From Aristolochia californica (taxonomy: Eukaryota > Streptophyta > Magnoliopsida > Piperales > Aristolochiaceae), in contig JARWKL010000002.1 of assembly GCA_029961685.1 (NCBI GenBank), positions 32,146,908-32,210,907 on the forward strand: a stretch of DNA of 64,000 bases, read 5' to 3'. The notes under the pieces were generated by a model. It did not search any database and was not told the origin of the DNA. It worked only from the letters and a program-made list of their open reading frames with translations. This document shows, piece by piece, positions 37,835 to 51,016 of this stretch (position 1 is the first letter of the stretch; each line of letters begins with the position of its first letter). Made by a program: the position numbers and the translations under genes.

Positions 37835-40800
37835 GGATCCATAGGTCATTTGCATATTTAACATGTTTCAAGCATGCATATCCATTTTTAAAAACATGTG
37901 TAGAAATCTCTTTCTTATAAAATTCCAAGTTATTAGGGTTGAACTAGTGGAATTTTCCAAACTTGGATTACAAAAACTTTTTGATCATTTGTGGTGTGTC
38001 AATAAATTTTCCTTAATTACATATTTTATTCTTTTTAATTTTTTCCAGACATAAACTTTAAAAATTTAATTTTGTTGTGATGTATTTGCCATCTTGTCAA
38101 AATTGTTTACGAGATGAAGGGAATGTGAAAACTCAAGTTTTGATTTAAGAAAAAAATATACATCTAAAATGGAAATGCAGAAATGTAGAGAGAGATAATT
38201 CCAAAAAGTGACTGTAACTTTTAGGTATTGTACACTCTTTTTAGTTTTTATATAGCAGGTTTTACAATTGTCGGGTAAAGGGGGAGGTGCTGGATTTTTT
38301 ACTGAGTGTTGACAACCAATCCATAAGTCATTTCTTACAAAAATATTGCCCGTTTCGGATTATTGACCGATAAATCACTTTAAAATTACCTATGGTGGTT
38401 AGGTCAACTTTTTTGAAATGGGCAAAATAATGGTTTGTTTGACTTGGGTAAATATCCCACCACACGTTCACTTGAGAATTTAATGAGCATTTGTTATTCA
38501 CTTTGAAAGGTTATGATCTAGAGGTCATTTGCCTCTTTATCATGTTTCAAGCATGCATATTCATATTTAAAACATGTGTAGAAAGCTCTTCCTTTTAAAA
38601 TTCCAAGCTATTTGGATTGATCTAGTGGAATTTTCCAAACTTGGATAAAAAAACTTGTTTGTTCATTTGAGGTGTGTGAATAAACTTTATTTACTTACAT
38701 TTGTTATTATTTTAGTTTGTTCCATACATAAACTCTCAAAGTTTCATTTTGTCGTGATCTATTTGCCATCTTGCCAAAAATTTTTACGAGATTAGGGGAA
38801 AGTGAAAACTCAAGTTTTGATTTATCTGCACAAATGTAGAAATTGATAAGTCCAAAAAGTGTTTTTAATTATTAGGGATTGTAAACTGTTTACAGTTTTT
38901 ATACATTTTATTTTGCAATCGTCGGGAAAAGGGAGAGGCATGGGATTTTTAACTGAGTGTTGACTCCCAAACCATAATTATTTTTTAAAAAAATATAGCC
39001 CGATACGCATGATGAACCGATAAATCATTTTACTATCATCTATTAATGTTAGGTCCGCTTAAAGTAAATGGGCAAAATAATGGATTGTTTGACTAGGGTA
39101 AATATCCCATCGCACGTTCACTTGAAATTTTAATGAACATTTGTTATTCTCTTTAAAAAATTTGGATCCATAGGTCATTTTCATCTTTATCATGTTTCAA
39201 GCATGCATATCCATTTTTAAAACAAGTGTAGAAATCTCTTTCTTATTAAATTCCTTGCTATTAGGGTTGAACTAGTGGAATTTCCCAAACTTGGATAACA
39301 AAACTTTTGTGATCATTTGTGGTGTGTGAATAAATTTTCTTTAATTAATTTTTTACTCTTTTAAATTCTAAATTTGTTTATTTTTTTGTGATCTTTTTGC
39401 CATCATGTCAAAATTGTTTATGAGATAAAGGGAAAGTGAAAACTATAGTTTTGATTTAAGAAAAAAGTAAACATCTAAAATGGAAATGCACAAATGTAGA
39501 GAGAGATAACTCCAAAAAGTGTTTGTAACTTTTAGGGATTGTAAACTCTTTTTAGTTTTTATATATTAGGTTTTACAATCGTCGGGTAAAAGGGGAGGCA
39601 GGGGATTTTTAACTGAGTGTTGACTCCCAATCCATAAGTCATTTCTTAGAAAAATATAGCCCGTTAAGCATTATTGAACGAAAAATCACTTTAAAATCAT
39701 CTATGATTGTTAGGTCAAATTTTTGTAAATGGCCAAAATAATGGCTTTTTTTACTCGGGTAAATATCCCACCACACGTTCACTTGAGAATTTATTGGGCG
39801 TTTGTTATTCTCTATAAAAGGTTTCGATCCATAGGTCATTTGCATATTTAACATGTTTCAAGCATGCATATCCACATTTAAAACATGTGTAGACATCTCT
39901 TTCTTATAAAATTCCAAGCTATTTTGGATGAACTAGTGGAATTTCCCAAACTTGGGTAAAAAACTTTTGTGTTCATTTGAAGTATGTGAATAACTTTTTT
40001 TACTTACATTTGTTATTCTTTTAACTTTTTTCCATACATAAACACTAAAGTTTTCATTTTGTTGTGATCTATTTGCCATCTTGTCAAAATTGTTTAGGAG
40101 ATCAGGGGAAAGGGAAAACTCAAGTTTTGATTTAACAAAAAAGCATACAAGTAAAAAGGAAATGCACAAATGTAGAGAGAGATAATTCATAAAAGTGTCT
40201 GTAATTTTAGGGCTTGTAAACTATTTTTAGTTTTTATATATTTTATTTTGCAATTGTCGGGAAAAGGGGGAAGTGGGGATTTTTAACTAAGTGTTGACTC
40301 CCAACCCATAAGTCATTTCTTAAAAAAAATATAGCCTGTCACACATGATTGACCGATAAATCACTTTACAATCATCTATGAGTGTTAGGTCAGCATAATG
40401 TAAATGGGCTAAATAATGGGCTTTTTGACTTAGGTAAATATCCCACCGCACGTTCACTTGAGAATTTAATGAGCATTTGTTATTCTCTTTAAAAGGTTTG
40501 GAACCATAGGTCATTTGCATCTTTAACATGTTTCAAGCATGCATTTCCATTTGTAAAATATGTGTAGAAATCTCTTTCTCATAAAATTCCAAGCTATTAG
40601 GGTTGAACTAGTGGAATTTCCAAAACTTGGATAACAAAACTTTTGTGATCATTTGTGGTGTGTGAATAAATTTTCTTTAATTATATTTTTTTATTTTAAA
40701 TTTTTTTCATACATAAACTCTAAAATTTTTATTTTGTTGTGATCTATTTCCCTTCTTGTCAAAATTGTATACGAGATGAAGGGGAAGAGAAAACTCTAGT

Positions 40801-41168
40801 TTTGATCGAAGAAAAAAGTATACATCTAAAATGACAAATGTTGAGAGAGATAATGCAAAAAAGGGTTCGTAAATTTTAGGGATTATAAACTCTTTTTATT
40901 TTTTATATATCAGGTTTGGCAATCGTCGAGTAAAGGGGTAGGCGGGAGATTTTTAAGCGAGTGTTGACTCCCAATCCAAAAGTCATTTCGTACAAAAATA
41001 AAGCCCATTACACATAATTGACCAATAAATCACTTTAAAATCATCTATGATTGTTAGGTCAGCTTTTAGTAAATGGGCAAAATAATGGCTTGTTTGACTC
41101 GGGTAAATACCCCACTGCATGTTCACTTGAGAATTTAATGAGCATTTGTTATTCTCTTTAAAAGGTTT
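37835..41168. repeat. Satellite segment 10, B-A alternation
   Basis: Units start at 37835 (B), 38514 (A, 650 bp), 39164 (B, 661 bp), 39825 (A) and 40500 (B2). The 38514 unit lost about 27 bp near 38,825 (GATTTA joined to TCTGCACAAATG). The 39164 unit lost about 15 bp near 39,365. The 39825 and 40500 units are near-copies of the partial unit and first whole unit at the window start. The 40500 marker reads GGAACC. Confidence 0.95.
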
Positions 41169-41712
41169 GGATCCATAGGTCATTTGCATCTTTAACATAT
41201 TTCAAGCATGCATATCCATATTTAAAACATGTGTAGAAATCTCTTTCTTATAAAATTCCAAGCTATTAGGGTTGAACAAGTGGAATTTCCCAAACTTGGA
41301 TAGAAAAACTTGTGTTCATTTGACGTGAGTGAATAAATTTTATTTACTTACATTTTTTATTCTTTTGTATTTTTCCTGACATAAACTCTAAAATTTTCAT
41401 TTTTTTGTGATCTATTTGCCATCTTGTCAAAATTGTTTAGGAGATCAGGGTAGAGTAAAAACTCAAGTTTTGATTTATGAAAAAAACAACATCTAAAATG
41501 GAAATGCACAAATGTAGAGAGAGATAATTCCAAAAAGTATCTATAATTTTTAGGGATTGTAAACTCTTATTATTTTTTATATATTGTATTTTTCAATTGA
41601 CAAGAAAAGGGGAAGGCGGGGGATTTTGAACTATGTATTGACTCCCAATCCATAAGTCATTTCTTACAAAAATATAGTCCGTTACGCATGATTGACTGTT
41701 AAATCATTTTAC

Positions 41713-41845
41713 AGTCATTTATGATTGTTAGGTTAGCTTAATGTAAATGGGAAATGGCTTATTTGACTCGGGTAAATATCATCTATGAATGTTAGGTCTG
41801 CTTAAAATAAATGGGCAAAATAATAGCTTGTTTGATGCAAATAAA
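41713..41845. repeat. 64-bp local tandem duplication
   Basis: The stretch ATGATTGTTAGGTTAGC to TCGGGTAAATATC occurs, and then a second version starts with ATCTATGAATGTTAGGTC and ends in ATAAATATCCCACCGC. The joint lies near 41,779 at a shared ATC. The two halves differ at many sites, so the second was probably taken from another unit and not copied in place. This explains the 738-bp unit length. Confidence 0.88.
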
Positions 41846-42767
41846 TATCCCACCGCATGTTCACTTGAGAATTTAATGAGCATTTCTTATTCTCTTTAAA
41901 AGGTTTGGATCCATAGGTCATTTGCATCTTTGACATGTTTCAAGCATGCATATCCATTTTTAAAAGATGTGAAGAAATCTCTTTCTTATAAAATTCCTAG
42001 CTATTATGGTTGAACTAGTGGAATTTCCAAAACTTGGATAACAAACTTTTGGGATCATTTGTGGTGTGTGAATAAATCTTCCTTAATTAAATTTTATATT
42101 CTTTAAAATTTTTTCCATACATAATCTCTAAAATTTTCATTTTGTTGTGATCTATTTGCCATCTTGTCAAAATTATTTACGAGATGAAGGGAAAGTGAAA
42201 ACTCTAGTTTTGATTTAAGAAAAAAGTGTACATCCAAAAAGGAAATGCAAATATGTAGAGAGAGAGATATTTCCCAAAAGTGTCAGTAACTTTTCGGGAT
42301 TGTAAACTCTTTTTAGCTTTTATATATTTTATTTTGCAATCTTCGTGAAAAGGGGAGGCGAGGGATTTTTAACTGAGTGTTGACTCCCAATCCATATGTC
42401 GTTTCTTACAAAAATATAGCCCGTTATGCATGATTGATCTATAAATCACTTTACAATCATCTATGATTGTTAGGTCAGCTTAAAGTAAATGGGCAAAATA
42501 ATGGCATGTTTTACTCGGGTAAATATCACACCGCACGTTCACTTGAGAATTTAATGAGCATTTGCTATTGTCTTTTAAAGGTTTGGATCCATAGGTCATT
42601 TGCATCTTTAACATGTTTCAAGCATGCATATCCATTTTTAAAACAAGTGTAGAAATCCCTTTCTTATAAAATTCCAAGCTATTGGGGCCGAACTAGTCAA
42701 ATTTCCAGAACATGGATAAAAATACTTTTGTGAGCATTTGTGGTGTGTGAATAAATTTTCCTTAATT

Positions 42768-42802
42768 TAGGGATAGCAAAAAATTTTGTGATCATATGTG
42801 AT
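42768..42802. repeat. ~30-bp local duplication in a B unit
   Basis: After TTTTCCTTAATTT the sequence reads GGGATAGCAAAAAATTTTGT and GATCATATGTG before TTCTTTTAAATT. This is a second, variant copy of the GGATAACAAAACTTTTGTG and ATCATTTGTG element found about 60 bp upstream. It makes this unit 703 bp long. Confidence 0.85.
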
Positions 42803-44641
42803 TCTTTTAAATTTTTTCCATACATAAACTCTAAAATTTTCATTTTGTTGTGATATATTTGCCATCTTGTCAAAATTGTTTACGAGACGAAGAGAAAGTG
42901 AAAAATCAAGTTTTTATTTAAGAAAAAAGTATCCTTCTAAATTGGAAATAAAAATATTTAGAGATAGATAATTCCAAAAAGTGTATGTAACTTTCAAGGA
43001 TTGTAAACTTTTTTAAGTTTTTATATATCAGGTTTTGCAATCGTGGCGTAAAGGGGGAGGCGGGGGATTTTTAACTGACTATTGACTCCCAATCCATAAA
43101 TCATTTCTTACAAAAATATAGCCCATTACGCATGATTGACCGATAAATCACTTAAAAAATCATCTAAGATTGTTAGGTCAGCTTTTTTTAAATGGGCAAA
43201 ATAATGGCTTGTTTGACTCGGGTAAATATCCCACCACACGTTCACTTGAGAATTTAATGAGCATTTGTTATTCTCTTTAAAAGGTTTGGATCCATAGGTC
43301 CTTTGCATCTTTAACATGTTTCAAGCATGCATATCCATATTTAAAACATGTGTAGAAATTTCTTTCTTTTAAAATTCCAAGCTATTAGGGTTGAACTAGT
43401 GGAATTTCCCAAACTTGGATAAAAAAACTTTTGTGATCATTTGTGGTGTGTGAATAAATTTACCTTAATTACATTTGTTATTCTTTTAAATTTTTTCCCT
43501 ACATAAACTCTAAAATTTTCATTTTGTTGTGATCTTTTTGCCATCTTATCAAAATTGTTTATGAGATGAAGGGGAAGTGAAAAATCTGGTATTTATTTAA
43601 GAAAAAAGTATACATCTAAAATGAAAATGCACAAATGTTGAGAGAGATAGTGCCAAAAAGTGACTGAAAATTTTAGGGATTGTAAACTCTTTTAAGTTTT
43701 TATAATTCAAGTTTTGCAATAGTTGGGTATAGGGGGAGACGGGGATTTTTTAACCGAGTGTTGAGTCCCAATCCATATGTTATTTCTTACAAAAATATAG
43801 CCCGTTACTCATGATTGACCGATAAATCACTTTAAAATCATCTATGATTGTTAGGTCAGATTTTTGTAAAAGGGCAAAAAAATGGCTTGTTAGACTTGGC
43901 TAAATATCCCACCGCACATTCACATGAGAATTTGATGAGCATTTCTTATTCTCTTTAAAAGGTTTGGATCCATAGGTCATTTGCAACTTTAACATGTTTC
44001 AAGCATGCATATCCATTTTTAAAACATGTGTAGAAATCTCTTTTCTATAAAATTCCAAGCTATTACGGTTGAACTAGTGGAATTTTCCAAACCTGGATAA
44101 CAAAACTTTTGTGATCATTTGTGTTGTGTGAATAAATTTTCCTTAATTACATTTTTATTCTTTTATATTTTTTCCATACATAAACTCTAAAATTTTCATT
44201 TTCTTGTGATTTATTTGCCATCTCGTAAAAATTGTTTACAAGATGAAGGGAAAGTGAAAACTCAAGTTTTGATTGAAGAAAAAAATATACTTTTAAAATA
44301 GAAATTCCAAAATGTAGAGAGAGATAATTCCAAAAAGTGTCTGTAACTTTTAGGGATTGTAGACTCTTTTTAGTTTTTATATATCAGGTTTTGCAATCGT
44401 CGAGTAAACGGGGAGGCGGGAGATTTTTAACCGAGTGTTGACTCCTAATCCATATGTCATTTCTTACAAAAATATAGCCCGTTACGCATGATTGACAGAT
44501 AAATCACTTTAAAATCAGCTATGATTGTTAGGTTAGCTTTTGTAAATGGGCAAAATAATGGCTTGTTATACTCGAGTAAATATCCCATCGCACATTCACT
44601 TGAGAATTTAATGAGCATTTGTTATTCTCATTAAAATGTTT

Positions 44642-47600
44642 GGATCCATTGGTCATTTGCTTCTTTAACATGTCTCAAGCATGGATATCCATATTTAAAA
44701 CATGTGTAGAAATCTCTTTCTTATAAAATTCCAAGCTATTATGGTCGAATTAGTGGAATTTCCCAAAGTTCTATAAAAAAACTTTTGTGTTCATTTAAGG
44801 AGTGTGCATAAATTTTTTTTACTAAAATTTGTTATTCTTTTATATTTTTTCCTTACATCAACTTTAAAATTTTTATTTTGTTATGATCTTTTTGCCATCT
44901 TGTCAAAATTGTTTACGGTATCAGGGGAAAGTGAAAACTCAAGTTTTAATTTAAGAAAAAAGTATACATCTAAATTGGAAATGCACAAATGTAAAGAGAG
45001 ATAATTCAAAACATTTATATTTTTTAGGGATTGTAAACTCTTTTTTATTTTATATATTTTATTTTCCATTCATCAAGAAAAGGGGGAGGCGGGGAATTTT
45101 TAACAGAATGTTGACTCGCAATCCATACGTCATTTCTTAAAAAAATATACCATGTCACGCATGATTGACCGATAAATCACTTTAAAATCAACTATGATTG
45201 TTAGGTCAGCTTTTTGTAAATGGGCAAAATAATGGCTTGTTTGACTCGGGTAAATATCCCACCGCACATTCACTTGAGAATTTAATGAGCATTTCTTATT
45301 CTCTTTAAAAGGTTTGGATCCATAGATCATTTGCATCTTTAACATGTTTCAAGCATGTATATCCATTTTTAAAACATAAGTAGAAATCTCTTTCTTATAG
45401 AATTCCCAGCTATTAGGGTTGAACTAGTGGAATTTCCCAAACCTGCATAACAAAATTTGTGATCATTTGTGGTGTGTGAATAAATTTTCCTTAATTAAAT
45501 TTTTTATTCTTTTAAATTTTTTCAATACATAAACTCTTAAATATTCATTTTGTTGTCATCTATTTGCCATCTTATCAAAATTGTGTACGAGATGAAGGGG
45601 AAGTGAAAACTCTAGTTTTGATATAAGAAAAAAGTATACATCTAAAATGGAAAAGCACAAATATTGGGAGAGATAATGCCAAAACGTTTGTGTAACTTTT
45701 AGCGATTGTAAACTCTTTTTATTTTTTTTATATCAGGTTTTGCAATCGTCGGGAAAAGGGGGAGGCGGGGGATTTTTAACCGAGTGTTGACTCCCAATCC
45801 ATAAGTCATTTCTTAAAAAAATATAGTCCATTATGCATGATTGACCGATAAATCACTTTTAAATCATCCATGATTGTTAGGTCAGCATTTTCTAAATGGG
45901 CAAAATAATGGCATGTTTGACTCAGGTAAATATCCCACCACAGGTTCACTTGAGAATTTAATGAGCATTTGTTATTCTCTTTAAAAGGTTTGGATCCATA
46001 GGTCATTTGCATCTTTAACATGTTTCAAGCATGCATATCCATATTTAAAACATGTGTTGAAATCTCTTTCTTCTAAAATTCCAAGCTATTAGGGTTGAAC
46101 TAGGGGAATTTCCCAAACTTGGATAAAAAGACTTTTGTGTTCATTTGAGGTGTGTCAATAAATTTTCTTTATTACATTTGTTTTTCCATTAAATATTTTC
46201 CATCCTAAAACTCTAAAACTTTCATTTTGTTCTGACCTATTTGTCATCTAGTCAAAATTGTTTACGAGATCAGGGAACTGTGAAAAATCAAGTTTTGATT
46301 TAAGAAAAAAACGTACATCTAAAATGGAAATGCACAAATGTAGAGAGAGATAATTCCAAAAAGTGTCTGTAATTTTTAGGGATTGTAAACACTTTTTAGT
46401 TTTTATTTATTTAATTTTGAAATCGTCGGGAAAAGGGGGATGCAGGGGATTTTTAACTGAGTGTTGACTCCCAATCCAAAAATTATTTCTTAAAAAAATA
46501 TAGCCCGTGAAGCATGATTGACCGATAAATTACTTTACAATCATCTCTGATTGTTAGGTCAGCTTAATATAAATGGGCAAAATAATGGCTTGTTTGACGC
46601 AGGTAAATTCCCACCGCACATTCACTTGAGAATTTTATGAGAATTTGTTATTCTCTTTAAAAGGTTTGGATCCATAGGTCATTTGCATATTTAACATGTT
46701 TTAAGCAAGCATATCCATTTTTAAAACATGTGTAGAAATATTTTTCTTATAGAATTCCAACTTCTGTGATCATTTGTGGTGTGTGAATAAATTTTCCTTA
46801 ATTATATTTGTTATTCTTTAAAACTTTTTCCATAAATAAACTCTAAAATTTTCATTTTGTTGTGATCTATTTGTCATCTTGTCAAAATTGTTTACGAGCT
46901 GAAGGGAAAGTGAAAACTCTAGTTTTGATTTAAGAAAAATGTATACTTCTAAAATTGAAATGCACAAATGTAAAGAGAGATAATTCAAAAAAGTGTCTAT
47001 AATTTTAAGGGATTGTAAACTCTTTTTAGTTTTTATATATCAGGTTTTACAATCGTCGGGTAAAGGGGTAGGCGGGGGATTTTTAATTGAGTGTTGACTC
47101 CCAATCCATAAGTCATTTCCTACAAAAATATAGCCAGTTAGACATGATTGACCGTTAAATCACTTTAAAATCATCTATCATTGTTAGGTCAGCTTTTTGT
47201 AAATGGGCAAAATAATGGCTTGTTTGACTAGTGTAAATATATACCCACCACACGCTCACTTTAGAATTTAATGAGCATTTGTTATTCTCTTAAAAAGGTT
47301 TGGATCCATTGGTCATTTGCATCTTTAACATGTTTAAAACATGCATATCCATATTTAAAACATGTGTAGAAATCTCTTTCTTATAAAATTCCAAGCTGTT
47401 AGGGTTGAACTAGTGGAATTTCTCAAACTTGGATAAAAAAACTATTGTGTTCATTTGAGGTGTGTGAATTAATTTTCTTTACATACCTTTGTTATTCTTT
47501 TATATTTTTTCCATACATCAACTCTAAAATTTTCATTTTGTTGATGATCTATTTGCCATCTTGCCCGAATTGTTTACGAGATCAGGGGAAAGTGAAAACT

Positions 47601-50462
47601 CAAGTTTTGATTTAAGAAAAAAACATACATCTAAAATGGAGAAGCTAAAATGTAGAGAGAGATAATTCCTAAAAGTTTTTGTAACTTTTAGGGATTGTAA
47701 ACTATTTTTTTTATATATCAGGTTTTGCAATAATCGGGTAAAGGGGGAGGCGAGGGATTTTTAACCGAGTGTTGACTCCCAATCCCTATGTCATTTCTTA
47801 CAAAAATACCCCATTACGCATGATTGACCGATAAATCACTTTAAAATCATCTATGATTGTTAGGTCAGCTTTTTCTAAATGGGCAAAAAAATGGCTTGTT
47901 AGACTCGGGTAAATATCCCACCTCTCGTTCACTTGAGAATTTAAGGAGAATTTGTTAATCTCTTTAAAATGTTTGGATCCATAGGTCATTTGCATCTTTA
48001 ACATGTCTCAAGTATGCATATCAATTTTTAAAACATGTGTAAAAATCTCTTTCTTATAAAATTCTAAGCTATTAGGCTTGAACTAGTGGAATTTCCCAAA
48101 CTTGGATAACAAAAAATTTGTGATCATTTATGTTGTGTCAACAAATTTTTCTTGATTACATTTGTTATTCTTTTAAATTTTTTCCTTACATAAACTCTAA
48201 AATATTCATTTTGTTGGGATCTATTTGCCATCTTGTCAAAATTGTTTACGAGATGAAGGGGTAGTGAAAACTCTAGTTTTGATTTACGTAAAAAGTATAC
48301 ATCTAAAATTGAAATGCACAAATGGTGAGAGAGATAATGCCAAAACGATTGTGTAACTTTTAGCGATTGTAAACTCTTTTTAGTTTTTTTATATCAGGTT
48401 TTGCAATCATCGGGAAAAGGGGGAGGCAGGGATTTTTAACCGAGTGTTGACTCCCAATCCATAAGTCATTTCTTACAAAAATATAGCCCGTTATGTATGA
48501 TTGACCAATAAATCACTTTAAAATCATCTAATATTGTTAGGTTAGCTTTTTCTTAATGGGCAAAATAATGGCATGTTTGACTGGGGTAAATATCCCACCA
48601 CACGTTGAGTTGAGAATTTAACGAGCATTTGTTATTCTTTTTAAAAGGTTTGGATCCAAAGGTCATTTGCATCTTTAACGTGTTTCAAGCATGCATATCC
48701 ATATTTAAAACATGTGTTGAAATCTCTTTCTTATAAAATTCCAAGCTATAAGGGTTGAACTAGGGGAATTTCCCAAACTTGGATAAAAAAACTTTTGTCT
48801 TCATTTGAGTAGTGTCAATAAATTTTATTTACTAACATTTGTTTTTCCTTAAAACTATTTCCATCCTTATGCTCTAAAATTTTCATTTTGTTGTGATCTA
48901 TTTGTCATCTTTTCAAAATTATTTACGAGATCAAGGGACTATGAAAACCCAAGTTTTGATTTAAGAAAAAAGTGTACATCTAAAATGGAAATGCACAAAA
49001 GTGGAGAGAGATAATTCCAAAAAGTGTATGTAATTTTTAGGGATTTTAAACTCTTTTTATATATATATATTTTATTTTGCAATCATCGTGAAAAAAGGGA
49101 GGCGAGGGATTTTTAACTGAGTGTTGACTCCCAATCCATAAATTATTTCTAACAAAAATATAGCCCGTGACGCATGATTGACCGATAAATTACTTTACAA
49201 TCATCTATGATTGTTAGGTCAGCTTAATGTAAATGGGCAAAATAATTGCTTGTTTGACTCAGGTAAATATCCCACAGCACGTTCACTTGAGAATTTTATG
49301 AGCATTTGTTATTCTCTTTAAAAGGTTTGGTTCCATAGGTCATTTGCATCTTTAACATGTTTTAAGCATGCAAATCAATTTTTAAAACATGTGTAGAAAT
49401 ATTTTTCTTATAGAATTCCAACTTCTGTGATCATTTGTGGGTGTGAATAAATTTTTCTTAATTACTTTTGTTATTCTTTTAAACTTTTTCCATACATAAA
49501 CTCTAAAATTTTCATTTTGTTGTGATCCATTTGTCATCTTGTCAAAATTGTTTACGAGATGAAGGGAAAGTGAAAACTCTAGTTTGATTTAAGAAAAATT
49601 TATACTTCTAAATTTGAAATGTACAAATGTAAAGAGAGATAATTCAAAAAAGTGTTTGTAACTTTTAGGGATTGTAAACTCTTTTTTTTTTATATATAAT
49701 GAGGTTTTACAATCGTCAGGTAAAGGGGGAGGCGGGGGATTTTTAATTGATTGTTGACTCCTAATCGATAAGTCATTTCTTAAAAAAAATATAGCCCGTT
49801 ACGCATGAATGACCGATAAATCTGTTTAAAATCATCTATGATTGTTAGGTCAGCTTTTTCTAAATGGGCAAAATAATGGCTTGTTTGACTCGGGTAAATA
49901 TATACCCACCACACGTTCACTAGAGAATTTAATGAGCATTTGTTATTCTCTTTAAAATGTTTGGATCCAAAGGTCATTTGCATCTTTAACATGTTTCAAG
50001 CATGCATATCCATATTTAAAACATGTGTTTAAATCTCTTTCTTATACAATTCCAAGCTATTAGGGTTGAACAAGTGGAATTTCCCAAACTTGAATAAAAA
50101 TAATTTTGTGTTCATTTGAGGTGGGTGAATAAATTTTCTTTACTTACATTTGTTATTCTTTTAAAATTTTTCCATCCTTAAACTCTTAGATTTTCATTTT
50201 GTTATGATCTATTAGCCATCTTGTCAAAATTGTTTACGCGATCAAGGGAAATTGAAAACTCAAGTTTTCATTTAAGAAAAAAACATACATCTAAAACAGA
50301 AATGCACAAATGTAGAGAGAAATAATTCCAAAAAAGTGTCTGTAATTTTTAGGGATTGCAAACACTTTTTAGTTTTTATATATTTTATTTTGCAATCGTC
50401 GGGTAAAGGGGGAGGCAGGGATTTTTAACCGAGTATTGACTCCCAATCCATACGTCATTTCT
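44642..50462. repeat. Satellite segment 12, repeated four-unit block
   Basis: Units start at 44642 (A), 45316 (B2), 45992 (A), 46668 (B, 634 bp), 47302 (A), 47975 (B2), 48652 (A), 49329 (B, 634 bp) and 49963 (A). Units 45316-47302 and 47975-49963 pair one to one at an offset of 2,659-2,661 bp. They share deletions and rare variants: a 45-bp loss in the B unit, TAGCGATTGTAAACTC in the B2 unit, and GAACTAGGGGAATTTCC with TGTCAATAAATTTT in the A unit. Confidence 0.96.
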
Positions 50463-51016
50463 ACTGGATAAAAAAACTTTTGTGATCATTTATGGTGTGT
50501 GAATAAATTTTCCTTAATTAAATTTGTTATTCTTTCATATATTTTCCATACATAAACTCTAAAATTTTCATTTTGTTGTGATCTATTTGCCATCTTGTAA
50601 AAAATGTCTACGAGATGAAGGGAAATTAAAAATTCTAGTTTTGATTTAAGAAAAAAGTATACTTCTAAAATTGAAATGCACAAATGTAGAGAGAGATAAT
50701 TCCAAAAAGTGTCAGTAACTTTTAGGGATCGTAAACTCTTTTTTGTTTTTATATATCAGGTTTAACAATCATCGAGTAAAGGGGGAGCCGGGGGATTTTT
50801 AACTGAGTGTTGTCTCCCAATTCAAAAGTTTTTTCTTACAAAAATATAGCCCATTACACATGATTGACTGATAAATCAATTTAAAATCATCTATGATTCT
50901 TAGGTAAGCTTTTTGTAAATGGGCAAAATAATGGCTTGTTTGACTCTGGTAAATATATACCCACCACAGTTCACTTGAGAATTTAATGAGAATTTGTTAT
51001 ACTCTTTAAAAGGTTT
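50463..51016. repeat. B unit lacking its phase marker
   Basis: Near 50,463 TACGTCATTTCT is joined to ACTGGATAAAAAAACTTTTG. About 300 bp is missing, spanning the palindrome, the GGGTAAATATCCC element, the GGATCC marker and GTGTAGAAATC. This is the largest deletion in the window. The unit then continues as a normal B unit. Confidence 0.92.

Larger units (their letters stand above)
41169..44641. repeat. Satellite segment 11, alternation lost
   Basis: Units start at 41169 (A, 738 bp), 41907 (B head, A-like tail), 42585 (B, 703 bp), 43288 (B2) and 43966 (B). Four units in a row are mainly B. Two of the five are longer than standard through short local duplications (41,713-41,845 and 42,768-42,802). 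The A-like tail of 41907 is shown by TATATTTTATTTTGC, TTTACAATCATC and GCTTAAAGTAAATG near 42,325-42,490. Confidence 0.94.

Noticed and set aside
42760..42810. Possible foreign insertion in the 703-bp unit
   Set aside because: The extra bases are a variant copy of the GGATAACAAAA and GTGATCAT elements of the same satellite.
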